From: Mycteria americana
Lineage: Eukaryota > Chordata > Aves > Ciconiiformes > Ciconiidae
Direction of reading: 5' to 3'
Assembly (NCBI RefSeq): GCF_035582795.1
Contig: NC_134366.1
Location: forward strand, 152,443,519-152,507,518
DNA: 64,000 bases
The notes under the pieces: generated by a model
Databases searched by the model: none
What the model saw: only the letters and a program-made list of their open reading frames with translations
What the model was told of the DNA's origin: nothing
Part shown: positions 45,404-57,180 of the stretch, one piece after another
Layout: the number at the start of each line of letters is the position of its first letter
Numbering within the stretch: the stretch's first letter is position 1
Made by a program: the position numbers and the translations under genes

Positions 45404-45732
45404 GGTTTCCCTGAGAGACATCTCCAGAAGCTGCTGGCACACCACATGCAGGTTTCCCTGAGAGACATCTCCAGAAGCTGCTGGCACACCACGTGCTGGT
45501 TTCCCTGAGAGACATCTCCAGAAGCTGCTGGCACACCACATGCAGGTTTCCCTGAGAGACATCTCCAGAAGCTGCTGGCACACCACATGCAGGTTTCCCT
45601 GAGAGACATCTCCAGAAGCTGCTGGCACACCACGTGCAGGTTTCCCTGAGAGACATCTCCAGAAGCTGCTGGCACACCACGTGCAGGTTTCCTTGACAGA
45701 CATCTCCAGAAGCTGCTGGCACACCACGTGCA
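45404..45732. repeat. 47-bp minisatellite, seven copies
   Basis: Seven head-to-tail units start at 45404, 45451, 45498, 45545, 45592, 45639 and 45686, all exactly 47 bp. Each begins GGTTTCCCTGAGAGACATCT and ends with CACACCACRTG plus CA or CT. Variation is confined to a few positions, mainly CACATGCA versus CACGTGCA or CACGTGCT; the last copy has CCTTGACAGAC. The near identity implies recent expansion or homogenisation. Since 47 is not a multiple of 3, each strand's frames cycle every three units (141 bp, 47 codons). No unit has a stop in the relevant minus frames, which explains overlapping frames of 129-206 codons here. I consider those frames non-coding. Confidence 0.97.
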
Positions 45733-48158
45733 GCGTGGCCTCCTGGAGCAGCACCTCTGAGCGGCCACCCTCGCGTGGTGGCAATCGTCACTGCCGGCAC
45801 TGTTTTGCAAGGGAAACTGGATGAAGCAAAAGAGGAAGAAAGGGGAAATAATCTGGGGATGCCTTCCAGCTCCAGACGAATTCAGCGAGGATATCTGCAT
45901 GTCAGTGGGAATCCAGTCCGACGCTTGTAATCAGAGGCGTTTTGGTGAAAGCGGCAGGGGACAGCAGTCAGGGTTACCTGGGTGTCCTTGTGCGAGCGCT
46001 TGTTTACCAGCCACGCTTTGCTTTCTGAAATGTTGACCTTCTAGACTGTGCTTTAGGGCCACACCAGGCACAACAGTTTATCTTGCATGAAAACTTAGGC
46101 CAAGGACAAGGAAATTATTTGCCCTTACAGAAATTACATAAACTTTTCTGAGCTATTTCATGACTCATTTGAATATCTCTGACACACTGATTTCCTTAGG
46201 ATCTAAGAGTCAATCAGGTTTTAAAAACCGAGGACCAAGGTACCACGAATGCTGTTAAAAATCTAGTTGCCTGAAAATAAACAATAATATAACAGGATGG
46301 TCCCAAAACCTGCTTTCAAATGGTGATTCTTGCTGCTAAACCTGACCAGAGGCTGGTCCCCAACAGCTGGTACCTGGCTGTGGCAGCCCCACACACTGGG
46401 AGTGCATTGCACTGTCCGCAACAACCACTTGCCAGGTTTAGTAAATTAAATGTCTGCAGCCTGTACTAAGGAAGAATGCAAAAACATGAGTTAAGCCTAT
46501 TTTAGTGCACTGAGCTGGAACCATATATACCTTGTTCTCAGAAAATAGGAGTGTGTTCATAGGCTAAAAGAGCTTTCAAATAAAAAAAAAATAATCTGGT
46601 TCTGTTTGTGAGGAACTGACGGCTGAGCCAGCTTTAGGAGGAATGAGTTAGCGGTGAGTAGCTCATAGCAGCAGGGAGATAATTTCTGTTTGAAACAGCC
46701 TAAATGCCCTCAACCCCCAAAGAGGATCTCAACAGAGGGCACTGGAAGCTGCCTCCCCTCCCCAGAAAATCACCGATTTTGGAGAAAACCAGCCCAAGGT
46801 GCCAGGTGCTCCTCTAGGACCAGCCCCGGTGTTAGGACACTTGTAATTATAGAGAAACTCGTTCTGGGCAGTTTGCATTTCAGATGCTTTTTGTCCTCTC
46901 TCCCTGTTGAATTTTTGTCTTTTTCATTGTTTTGGGGGGAAATGCCCCATCCTTTCCTCCTGTGCCAAGGTTTCTTCTGGTAGTGGCCGACAGAGCTTAG
47001 GTCTCAACCGCGGTGGCCGGAGCACGTGGTGCAGAGCACTGCTGGTGCTGATGGGAGGAGACGGATGTCTTCAGCAATGCCATCTTCGACATTTATCCCT
47101 AAGACTTGTGGCTTGTGATGTACCAAATACTGACGGGCATGGCCAGAGGGCTGGGAAGGACTGCTGAGGCAGTGGGGTTTTCCACCACAACCCATGGGGA
47201 AAGGCAAGAGCACCAAGGCGGGTCAGCTTATTCAGAATATTCTTCAAACATAAAAAACACTGTGGCAATGAGTTAACTTCTTAATGTGGTTTTTTTTGTG
47301 TTCCTGGTGAGAAGAAAGTAAAGGGATTTTAACATGGCATGAAGGAAGGCTTGCACTGGACAGGCTAACGGTGAGGCACGGGACTTCACCGCCTGGGGTG
47401 ACGGTGGGACCCAGCACTGGGGCTGGATTATCCTGCCGGGAACAAGCTTGACTGTCGTGTCAGGATTGACGGAAGTATGATTCATCCTGCCTTGGCCAAC
47501 AGGAATGACTGGGTGATCTCTTGAGGCCCCTAGCAGTCCCATTCTTCCGTGCCTCACAATTGTTATTTCCTTCTGCCCCTTTTGCCCAATTAAAATAATG
47601 ACGATCCTACTCATCACAGTTCACCTTAAGCTGCTATATTTATCCACACTGTATCTGAACGGAACTAAAATCAAGCCTCTGCTGATCACAAACTTGCCAG
47701 CATACCAGTGGGACTCGATGACTCTGTATTGATTTATGCTGTGTTTGTACTGCAGAAAAGACTTGCAGCAAGATATTTATAGGAAGTCCATATGTAGAAT
47801 ATTGTTACGCACTGGAAACAGATTGCAGTCCAGAGTGAAACAAAACACAGATAAATAGCCTTTATTCACATATCCTGTAGCATAATCACCCACAAGGCTG
47901 TCAAATGAGACCAAACCCTTTTTTGTTTTTGGCAATCAGTAGGCAGCGACGCCATGCATCCCTACCAGGAAGACAGGATTTGACCCACAACGGAGCCTGG
48001 GGTCAGCACGGGATGAGCCTGGTGGGAACAGGGCTGCTTTCAACAGTTCCCGTGATCCTCACCCCAAAACACGTTGATCCATGACCTTTATCAGCCATGG
48101 CAAAGCTGGGGAGCAGTAACACATTTTGGCATCCCCCCCCTGCATGCCTTCACACACT
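45733..48158. other. unannotated unique sequence
   Basis: No gene recognised. An A9 run lies near 46580. No open frame with family resemblance. Confidence 0.5.
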
Positions 48159-48267
48159 CACAGAATGGTTGAGCTGGGAAGGGACCTCTGGAGGTCATCT
48201 GGTCCAAGCACGCTGCTCAACCAGGGCCACCCAGAGCAGGCTGTCCTGCACCGTGCCCAGCTGAGCC
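48159..48267 (-). mobile_element. CR1 LINE 3' terminal fragment, minus strand
   Basis: The + strand reads CACAGAATGGTTGAGCTGGG, then AAGGGACCTCTGGAGGTCAT, then GCTCAACCAGGGCCACCCAG. This is the reverse complement of the last roughly 110 bp of CR1. It retains the 3' end including the (reverse-complement) terminal motif but no coding sequence. The 3' terminus differs from the ATTCTATG tail at 5.9 kb, so it belongs to a different CR1 subfamily. Confidence 0.93.
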
Positions 48268-48503
48268 TTGTTTCTCATGTCTTTATTAATAAAACATAAT
48301 TTTTTCTTAATTCTGAGTAAGGTGCTAAACCAATCAAAACATCTGGGGAAGGTGTGTGGTGATGAAGATTTAACAAGATTAAAGAGAAAATGCCATAAAT
48401 ACTTTTTTCTTATCCTGGTCTTATGGAAAACACCAGAAAATATCTGATAGGCTGCAAATTAAACAAAAAAGGCACAAACACATATGCAAATACATAAAAG
48501 GGC
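48268..48503. other. AT-rich unannotated sequence
   Basis: Nothing recognised between the CR1 fragment and the G-run. Confidence 0.5.
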
Positions 48504-48516
48504 GGGGGGGGGGGGG
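48504..48516 (+). repeat. G13 homopolymer run
   Basis: Thirteen consecutive G on the + strand in otherwise AT-rich DNA. Long G runs are rare, prone to length variation and to sequencing error, and may form quadruplex structures. Confidence 0.9.
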
Positions 48517-49576
48517 AGGAATGCCTTAAATAACATTCAAAACTGAGTATTACTAAGCAGAAACTGAAAACACTGCAGGAGTTGGGCATCAGTTTTCCTT
48601 GGACGGGTTTGGCCATTCTTTGACCGTTATGTTGCTCCAGACTGCTCTCTTTCAGACCAACAGGCTACAGCTTTATTAGGAAATCAGAAGAGATCAGGGC
48701 ACCTTCCTGAGGGATGGCTTGTGCTCATTGTCTGTAACGTTAAATTGTTTTAAGAGTCCCTGGAAGGGTCTTGGCCCAAACCAAGCGATGCTCTCCCAAA
48801 CAAGCCCCACAGCCTGGGAGTTAGCGCTGCTCCGGCAGGTGCTGTGGACGCAGACCCACACCGGGGCTGAGACGCCAACAGTGCAGGTCCGGGCTGCCCC
48901 ACGCCGCTTGATCTCGGAGCAGATAACAGCCATGGGCACGTTTAATTTACTAGCGTAGATGTGGCCTGAAAGTCTAAGCTGGAGTGGGCGAGCTTCACAA
49001 AGACAATAGGACTTACACAGCAACACAGTGAAAAATGTTAACCACAGGGACCAGAAAGGTGGGAATTTCTGTGTTTATTTATCCTGAGTAGTTAATCACA
49101 GCATGTTTCTAGAAAATCAAATATGGTTTTCAAGACAAAAGAGTTCATGCAATAAGCAGGTTTTGTCGGACATCGTGCGAAGAAAACCTTAAAGGCTTCA
49201 AAAAACGTGTTCTTTATGCCACAAAGACCTGGTGTGCAAATGGTTTACTTTGTGCTGATGCATTTGAAGAGCTTCCCAAAGGCCGCTGGAAGGGGCTGTT
49301 TCCAGACTCCACGTGGTAGCCGTGTACCTTGGCTCTCAGCTAAGCACCTCCAGCTTCACACCGCCACCCTGCAGCATCAATGACCGGCCTGAGCTACGTG
49401 CGCACAAGCTGGCAATGCAGCCAAAACCAAAATTTGACTCACTATATAATTTCTTTTAGGAGGTACAAACCTGCTCTTAATGAAAATTTAATGTTCTGTG
49501 ACTCACAACTCCATTGAAGTTTACAGAAATCTTCATGGTGGTGACATTTATTAGCAAAGTAACAGGTACAACCTTG
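48517..49576. other. unannotated unique sequence
   Basis: No gene or transposon recognised. Confidence 0.5.
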
Positions 49577-49660
49577 GTTATTTAGAGCCAGCTAGAATTA
49601 TCTTAATGAGTCCTCTCAGTTATTTAGAGCCAGTTAGAATTATCTTAATGAGTCCTCTTG
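49577..49660. repeat. 42-bp tandem duplication
   Basis: Two adjacent copies, 49577-49618 and 49619-49660, each starting GTTATTTAGAGCCAG and running through AATTATCTTAATGAGTCCTC. Differences are one C/T at the fifteenth-to-seventeenth base region and the last two bases. It is a recent local duplication outside any recognised element. Confidence 0.95.
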
Positions 49661-52600
49661 TTAGGAGTTCTCGAATAATCTTATCTTCTCTATACAAGAG
49701 CAGTTCACACTTACAGACCAAAATAGGTCTCAATCAACCCACAAATTCCAATTATAGACTTTATGGATTTGGACATTGCCTTGAGACTAAGCTATTGAAT
49801 ATTTTATTAGCAAATTGCAGTGATAACCCTACAATTGTGTTCAAAATTATTTCCTTTTACGTATTTCTTTCCCACCATGGTATTTCCTTCAAAATACAAG
49901 GTGTAATTTTCTCTCCTCTTTCACAGTATATTATTCTAGTCCAAGAGTGTTTATCTTTCCTTCGTCTATTTGCACCTCAGAAGATTGCTGAAAACAAAAC
50001 TCTTTTTTTTTTTTTTGCCAGATAGTAATTGACAGAGAATAGCTTTAATTTAATACAACCACAGAATTATTAGTTTTGGGCATTAGCAATGACATGTTCT
50101 TATCCAGTAGGGTTGTTACAGACCCAGTGGAAACTTGACAAAAACAGGGAAGCTCAGATTTAATCCTATGAAATTGTGTCTACGACCCTCCTTACTGAAC
50201 CTCTCTAAATTTCCTGCACGTTCAGACCAACACTAAACTGTTGAATTGTATTTCTGGACACTTCTAAAGAACCTGGATATCTTTGCCATATTTTACCCAA
50301 GAGCTTACATTTCAACTAACACAGTTTTACTTAAAAATACCTTTTTTTAGTCCGTTAGTAAGATATTTCAGAAACAACTTAGGTGAAAGGAATAATATAA
50401 ATAAACATTTTTGCTCAGGTCAACTAAAAGATTTTCCTTTTGGCATGTGTTCTTTTACAAATAAGTAAAAATTCTGTGGCTTTTCAAGAAAGACGCTGAA
50501 GGGAATTACTTCATACTTTGCTTGTCCTGTGGTTTGTGCAATATGTTTTTACACTAACCTCAAAAAGAAGGAACTCTTGGAAGATGAACCATAACAACTT
50601 TGAAATTTGTTTCACATGAGTAGAAAATTTATTTGAAGTCTGATGAGAAATTAAATTACGGATCTTAATGCAATTCCATCCATCCAGAACACACAGTTCT
50701 TTGAAACGTAATCAAATACAGGTATTGAGTTTCTAAAAATGGATGTTATTTATTAACAACTAAATTGAGATTTTGCTTTAAGTTACAGTGGCTTTGCTAC
50801 CTTAAAACCTGCCGTGAAAAGAACTATAGCTCTTTGATGCACTTTGTTTTCTTTTACCGTAATATATTTTCACATGGCTTGGTCTATGTAAATGGTAATG
50901 AGGATGACCCTACAAGCAGAACTAAACTGCCTTGTCCCCAGCCTAAAGGCAGCGCGGAAACGACCAGCTGAGGCAGCCAATTCCTCACTGTTACAGACTC
51001 CTCTGTTGGTCAACAGCTTCCCCTTACCTGAGACCCTTTTCAATTTACCAAAGTAAATACACTCCCGCAAACATCCTAACAGCGTCAGAAACTCTGTGTG
51101 GGCCCATGGTGTCCTCCTAGTGCTCGCTTTGCCAGGTAGCAATAGTAGGAGGAGGGAGTGGGACTGGGAGGGAAAGGGACACGCAGCAATAGGAAAGACG
51201 TTATTTGGAAAAAGGATATTTTGGAGGAAAAGGAGGCACGCCGAGACTGCGATAACAACCCTCTGAGAATTCAAATACATAACTACAACATTATAGTTTT
51301 GTAAAATGACCCTGTAGTATTGCATGTGATCTTTTAAAAAAGCCTTGGATTGAATTTTGATAGTTGAATGGAAGGTCTGCATGGACAAAAAAAGCCCTTC
51401 CAGTAACACCCCCAGCATCCATGCCCTTCTCCTGCCGCTTACACTGGTGTAGCGAGAGGTAGTCAGATCCTAGCTGATGTCACTTATATGCATTTTTTTC
51501 TCCTTCTATAGCATACTAACATCTCCACCTTCCAAGGGGGTGGGAGAACTTGGAGCTTTTTTCCCTTAAATGGACGTGACTGTTTGAAATAGGGGTAGCT
51601 AACCCATCGCGTGCAAAGGATGTGCCAGCTCCCCTCCCAGCCCCAAAGGAGCAAACCAGAACACAGGAGGCACTGAAGCCACTGTGCTAAAATGTAGGAA
51701 AGAAGACCAAGAAGATTAAGAAGAGCTGTTCCTAACACAACAGTGTGATACACACTCAGCACGTGAAAAGATCAGATCCATAATGGGCTTCCTGGTGCTG
51801 AAGTCCATGCAACCTAAAAATAAGTTCCCTGAGCACTTTTCACTGTGCAGAGGCAAATCTTTCCCAAGCAGTGTGTCTAACGGACCAGATAAGGCAGATA
51901 TGACAGAGCTAATGAATTGAGATGTGCAGCAGGTTACTGGAGAGAGAGGCATAGCCTTGAATGACCCAGGTTAGGGTTGTACTGCAAAAAGAGACTTCAT
52001 GCTGCTTTTTTTTTTTTCCTCTTTCTTGAAAAGCATCTTTTGCTTTGCATGGCAGAGAGGACAAACCCATCTCCTGAGCAATTATCTACCTCCCAAGCAA
52101 AGCCATGAGATACATCTAGTAGAAAGAGATGTCTTCCAGGTACAGCCCCCTGAGAGACATGAGACTGCATTCAAGATCTGGTGCTCCTCAGAAGTGACCT
52201 GCAGCTGCGGATCTATCAAGTGGCTGCTGAAAGCTCAACTGTGACAGCCTTGGAATCGTCATCATGAACCATTTCTGTTTCTGGAGGTTCTTCTTCATTA
52301 ACTGACACATTTTAATGCCAGATGTTCATCATCTGCTCTGATTTCCAGTATGACTTAGGACCAAAACTGCACCTGGGAGGTCTCAAGTCAAGTCTGGTAT
52401 CTTGTGGTTAAACCTGAGCTGTTCCTCAGGAAACCACCCTCATAGGTTTAAAGACAAGATTTGGTGCTGAGCCAGTGCCAGACATATGGGACATATATCC
52501 CTAGGTATACAGGGGATGAAACAACTTCAAGCAGTGTCCTGCAGCCGCCTACAGTGTTTAACCATCAGCATGGTCCCCGGCATGGATACAGCCCCTGCTA

Positions 52601-55195
52601 GCCACACCAGCCCCTTCCCAGCTGGTGCTTTGGTACAGCCCAGGGACCAGCACGGACCAGAGCCTGCTCCCGCTAGAGACAGACAAACCCCCCCACCACG
52701 GTTTGTGGGGGTGGAGGAGAGAAGACTGTAGCCATATGGGCAGAAGCCATGTTGTCTCATGCCCAGAGAATAAGAGAAGGAGAATGACCATGCTAAACAA
52801 ATGATGGCAATGCAGTGGCTACAGAGCAACCACGATGGTAGTTACCTGTTATACTCAATACCTACAGCTCCTACTCAACAGTGTGCTTGGGAAACCTTTC
52901 ATGATTCACTTCTGGAGCTTTTAACACACAAAGTGAATGACTGAACGGCTCCCTCATGCCCCTTTCAGGAACAGCAAAAGTTCCCAGGGGACCCAGGGGA
53001 CCCGAAAGACTCTGAAAGACCCAAAAACACAACAGATTCTTCTTTCTTCTGGCTTCAGTGTTGAACAACACAGGTCTTTCAGCAAACCCAGGAGATTTAA
53101 TAGGGTCAAACTTGCTGTGCATCCACTAGTGTCCCAATCTCCATCACATTTTTGGAGGACTCCTTAGCTTGGTGCTAGAGTCCTGTACACGGCACATTGT
53201 CTGGGGCTGCAGTCTGGACGTTACCCAGAAGTCCAGGAGAAGGATATTGTGTATCCCAAGGGAATGTAAGTTAATGAAGAGCAACCTTCCCCTGATTTCT
53301 TCACATTACAAGTTCCATGAATTTTATTCATCAACGGATGTAACTTACAGCAAGAGCCTGAACGCGTGTGGCTAACACTCTGCAGGTTTGGAAGAGAGCT
53401 GTACGGATGTGAGGAAGGTGTAAATTAAAGTAGGTCACACCAAGATTATTCTAATTTACCTCTTCCGGTGCTTGCAGAGTTGGCTTCCACTGCAGCTTCT
53501 GCCTCAAGCACCCCAGCCCATAACTTACACTAATTAGGCTCCTAATGCAAGATTCATGTTAATAAGTAGGTAGAAATACAAATGCAGCATGAGTGCATTA
53601 CTGTACGACTCTGCCCATCAGAGATGGTCCATACTACCTTATAGCCCAGCACCCCGCAAAGCAACAAGCAGCGTGTAAAATGCCCCAGCGCAATGGCACC
53701 GGCACCCACCTGCTTCCTCAGCAGGCTGTCTCTGGGCAGAAAGCGAGCACTTTTCTTCAAGGGAATAATTCAGTGGCCCCAAGGCAAGAAGGGGATGGAC
53801 AGCACCCGCCCCAGGGGCCATCAGGAATCAGGACAAGGGGCTGGTTTCCACCCAGGGCAGGAGCAGGGAGCCCTACTCGAGGGGCTGAAGGGAGGGACGG
53901 AGACGCCAGGTTTCTCGGTGGCATTTCCCTCCCGTGGGCACAACTCATTGCTGGCTGTGCCAGCCCCTGAGCAGGAGGAGCCGCTGGCACCCCGGAGCAG
54001 CTGGCGGCCCCCTCCGTGCGGGAGGGTGCTGCATCGTGCGGGCCAGCATCCCCGGGAAAAATAACCCATCAATCACTAACAGAGAGTCACAGGAGATGCT
54101 CCTACTATGTAGGAGTAGACGCCAGAGAACAGCTGAGCAGGGGGCTGGGGGTTATTTTTAATTTTGTAAAGTAAATTTGCCTTCCGCATGATCCTCTCAT
54201 TCTTCCTCTCACAGCACATGTAAATAGAAAGACAGTAAATGGCACGCACAGGTCCCAGCAGACTAAGCCGCCCTACAGAGCTGCTGCAAATCTCGGTGCT
54301 TGCTGTAGCTGTCTCACAGACGAGCTTGCGCTTCCCAGAGACAACAACTTGCTTTTCCTTACACCCCTCTAGAAACACGCCAGGGTAAGTGCAAGTAATG
54401 GAGCCCGCTGGGTAACCCCGCAGGCACTTTCCAGCCTGCCCAGCTTGCCTCTACGTACAGGTCTGTGCAGGCAACCACGCTCACGTAGCAGTGCCCTTTA
54501 ACTGAATGCACAGTCCCAGACCACCGCGCTTTTGGCCACAGAGAACCTCTGGATGCAAAAACCCTTCTCAGGTGGAATCACGTTTCACTCCTGGAAAGTT
54601 TATTGGCTAATCTACAAGAAGTCTCAAATACAGTTTATGAGCCTTTAAATGCTCCCTGCCATGAAATGGCCCCAGGAGCCGAGAATAACATGCGTGAGAT
54701 TTACTGCAGCCTTTTGACTGAAGGAGCGCTGGGCTACGGTGCAGGCTGCTCCAAGGGGGGCTGTAGGGAAGGGTGGCTGCAAGCGCAGGGAGGCTGAGCT
54801 CCTTCCTACAAACATCACCAGCTGCCTCCAGCCCAAGCCTGCCGTGCCTGCACTCGGGCCAGAGGAGCTGGCAGCTGGCCTGCCCCGCAGAGATGGACAC
54901 ATCCCTGGAGGCATTTGCTGCCCCTGAACCAAAATCTCTCCCTCTCCAATGGTCTTATATTCTTGCCTTTCATTGCAAGAGCCAGGCAGTTGTGATAAAA
55001 TTAGGACAGCTGCTGCTGACAATTAATTAGCTTCAGATAAGGTCTTCAGGGTGGCCATTGGGAAATAAATGAATGCTGTTTCAGCCAGCACTGCAAAGCC
55101 CCCAGCGATCTCTGCCAGCTCTCACCCTGCTAACAGGCACCAGGCTGGTGAGGAAGGGGCAGCGCCGGGCTCTGCTTGCCGGGCTGCATCCCCAC
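49661..55195. other. unannotated sequence, AT-rich then GC-richer
   Basis: 49.66-50.95 kb is AT-rich, with a T14 run at 50003-50016. From about 51 kb, and especially 53.6-55.1 kb, GC and CpG content rise. A short imperfect CCCAGGGGA repeat lies near 52985-53005. Frames of up to 182 codons (50870-51418 on -) have no recognisable domain. Confidence 0.5.
54099..54115. repeat. perfect 7-bp hairpin
   Basis: CTCCTAC and GTAGGAG are exact reverse complements around the loop TAT. It is short, with no neighbouring gene to give it a role. Confidence 0.5.
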
Positions 55196-55855
55196 CAGCA
55201 CAGCACTGCACTGCACTGCACAGCACAGCACTGCACTGCACAGCACAGCGCAGCACAGCACAGCACAGCACTGCACAGCACTGCCCAGCACAGCACAGCA
55301 CTGCACTGCACAGCACAGCACAGCACTGCACTGCACTGCACAGCACTGCACAGCACAGCACAGCACAGCACTGCACAGCACTGCCCAGCACAGCACTGCC
55401 CAGCACAGCACTGCACAGCACAGCACAGCACAGCACAGCACTGCACAGCACAGCACTGCCCAGCACAGCACAGCACAGCACTGCACAGCACAGCACTGCC
55501 CAGCACAGCACTGCACAGCACTGCCCAGCACAGCACTGCACAGCACAGCACAGCACTGCCCAGCACTGCACAGCACAGCACAGCACAGCACAGCACTGCA
55601 CTGCACAGCACAGCACTGCCCAGCACAGCACAGCACAGCACTGCACTGCACAGCACAGCACTGCCCAGCACAGCACTGCACAGCACTGCCCAGCACAGCA
55701 CTGCACAGCACAGCACAGCACAGCACTGCCCAGCACTGCACAGCACAGCACTGCACTGCACTGCACTGCACTGCACAGCACAGCACAGCACAGCACTGCC
55801 CAGCACAGCACAGCACATCACTGCACAGCACTGCACTGCACTGCCCAGCACTGCC
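55196..55855. repeat. phase-locked CAGCA/CTGCA/CTGCC pentamer satellite
   Basis: One hundred and thirty-two consecutive pentamers occupy 660 bp with no insertion or deletion. By hand count 82 are CAGCA, 34 are CTGCA, 14 are CTGCC, and there is one CAGCG and one CATCA. Variation is thus nearly confined to pentamer positions 2 (A/T) and 5 (A/C). Every CTGCC is followed by CAG (13 times CAGCA; the last by CAGGG at the array end), and CTGCC is absent from the first 80 bp. No combination of these units can create a stop codon in any of the six frames. That is why very long overlapping open frames (up to 352 codons) appear on both strands. I regard it as a non-coding minisatellite. Confidence 0.97.
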
Positions 55856-55857
55856 CA

Positions 55858-56949
55858 GGGGCTGGCACGCTGTGCCAATGCACTGCAACTTCATGGGTTT
55901 CTGGTTTGGTTTTTTTTAAATGGGTGTTTGTTCTGGTGTAGTCTGAAACACTGCTGGTCCTCAGGAAAGGCAAATACCTGCCCAGCATGGTGCAAACCCC
56001 ACCTTCCTAACTTATTCTCCACCTCACCTGTGCATAGGTATTACTTTACGCAGAAAGAGCAAAGAATGGGACTTTATAGCTGCTTAGCACACCAAAGCCG
56101 TATTTCCAGCCTCACATCCATCAGGCGTTGACGGGGTCAAACGCTCCCAGGGGCTCTGTGTGATGCTCACCAGTATCCCGAGTGAGGATCTGCCCCCCCA
56201 CTTTGAGGAAAGTGCTTCTCACCCCAGCCGCAGCCATCCGTCTGCACAAGCAGCGTTCGTGTTGAACATCACTGATGCACGTGTAATTGTGGTAAACTTC
56301 AGGTTTTCAGCCCCGCAAGCAAGAGTCAACGTCTGGAAAAAAAAAATCCCTCTCCTTCTCCTGGGCAAAAATCGGCCTTTTTGTGTGGTTGATGTGAGAA
56401 TAACTAGACCCTGCTAATTCAGACCTACGCTCAGCAGTAAGAGGGAAATAAATTAGCAGCCATGACACAAAGGAAACAGAAGTGGCAGCAATTGCTCTCT
56501 GTTTTACAGGCTTTGGGTAAGACCATTTGAGCTTAAAATACAACCAGCATGTGCTAACGCTGCCACGTACACCTAATGGATGTGGGAGAGGAAGAGATTT
56601 CCTTACACAGGTATCGTACCACAAAGTACGGCAGCACCAAGAGTACATGTAGATTAATATTATAAGTGACAGAAGAGTTTTAACACACCTGTCAAGATCT
56701 CATGTTTTTAAAGCATGTAAATCTAGTGGGCTCAAGGTGAATAAAACCAGACAGCGGAACAAAGATGGAAAAAATCAAGACAGAGTTTAAAATACAATTA
56801 TTTTTTAATTATAGAGAGGAATTCCTATCCAGTGATTTTCTGTTGCAAACAGACACTGCAATAGGCCACGTCCTAGCGTGAAAATGTCTGTGTTTCTCTC
56901 AGCAGCTGCGCGCAGTGTTTCCCCATGAGTTTTGTCTGGCCTCAGCAGC
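55858..56949. other. unannotated unique sequence
   Basis: No gene recognised. Short T8 and A8 runs lie near 55911 and 56338. The last part is AT-rich. Confidence 0.5.
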
Positions 56950-57180
56950 CTATCGGGAGCCAAAAACATCCCACCTGCGCCGGGCGCGGGACGCGCATCC
57001 CATGGCTGTGACGGCTGCCTTATAGCTCAGGAGGGCCGGGGGACAAGGAGGACGGCTCAGCAGCTCGCACCTCCGCCCGGCCGCAGGGCTTGCGGCACTG
57101 GCCGGCTGAGGTCCTTTCAAAGGTGGCTCCAAAGGCAGGCGACGTCCTCACTTCGCCCTCAAACCCTGCTCGGCACGGGA
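56950..57180. promoter_or_regulatory. CpG-dense patch, CpG-island-like
   Basis: By hand count about 21 CpGs lie in 230 bp at about 64% GC, close to the number expected without depletion. It contains GCGCCGGGCGCGGGACGCGC (56978-56997). A 194-codon + frame opens across it (56932-57516), but it has no domain and its length is plausible in GC-rich DNA. Possible roles are a promoter or orphan CpG island. Confidence 0.35.

Noticed and set aside
45280..45900. 206-, 155- and 129-codon minus-strand frames
   Set aside because: They are fully explained by the seven-unit 47-bp minisatellite, which lacks stops in these frames.
46100..46160. Possible third MIR relic
   Set aside because: Only scattered words fit; block order and spacing do not.
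50870..51418. 182-codon open frame, minus strand
   Set aside because: No domain or family resemblance, and no exon-like boundaries that stand out.
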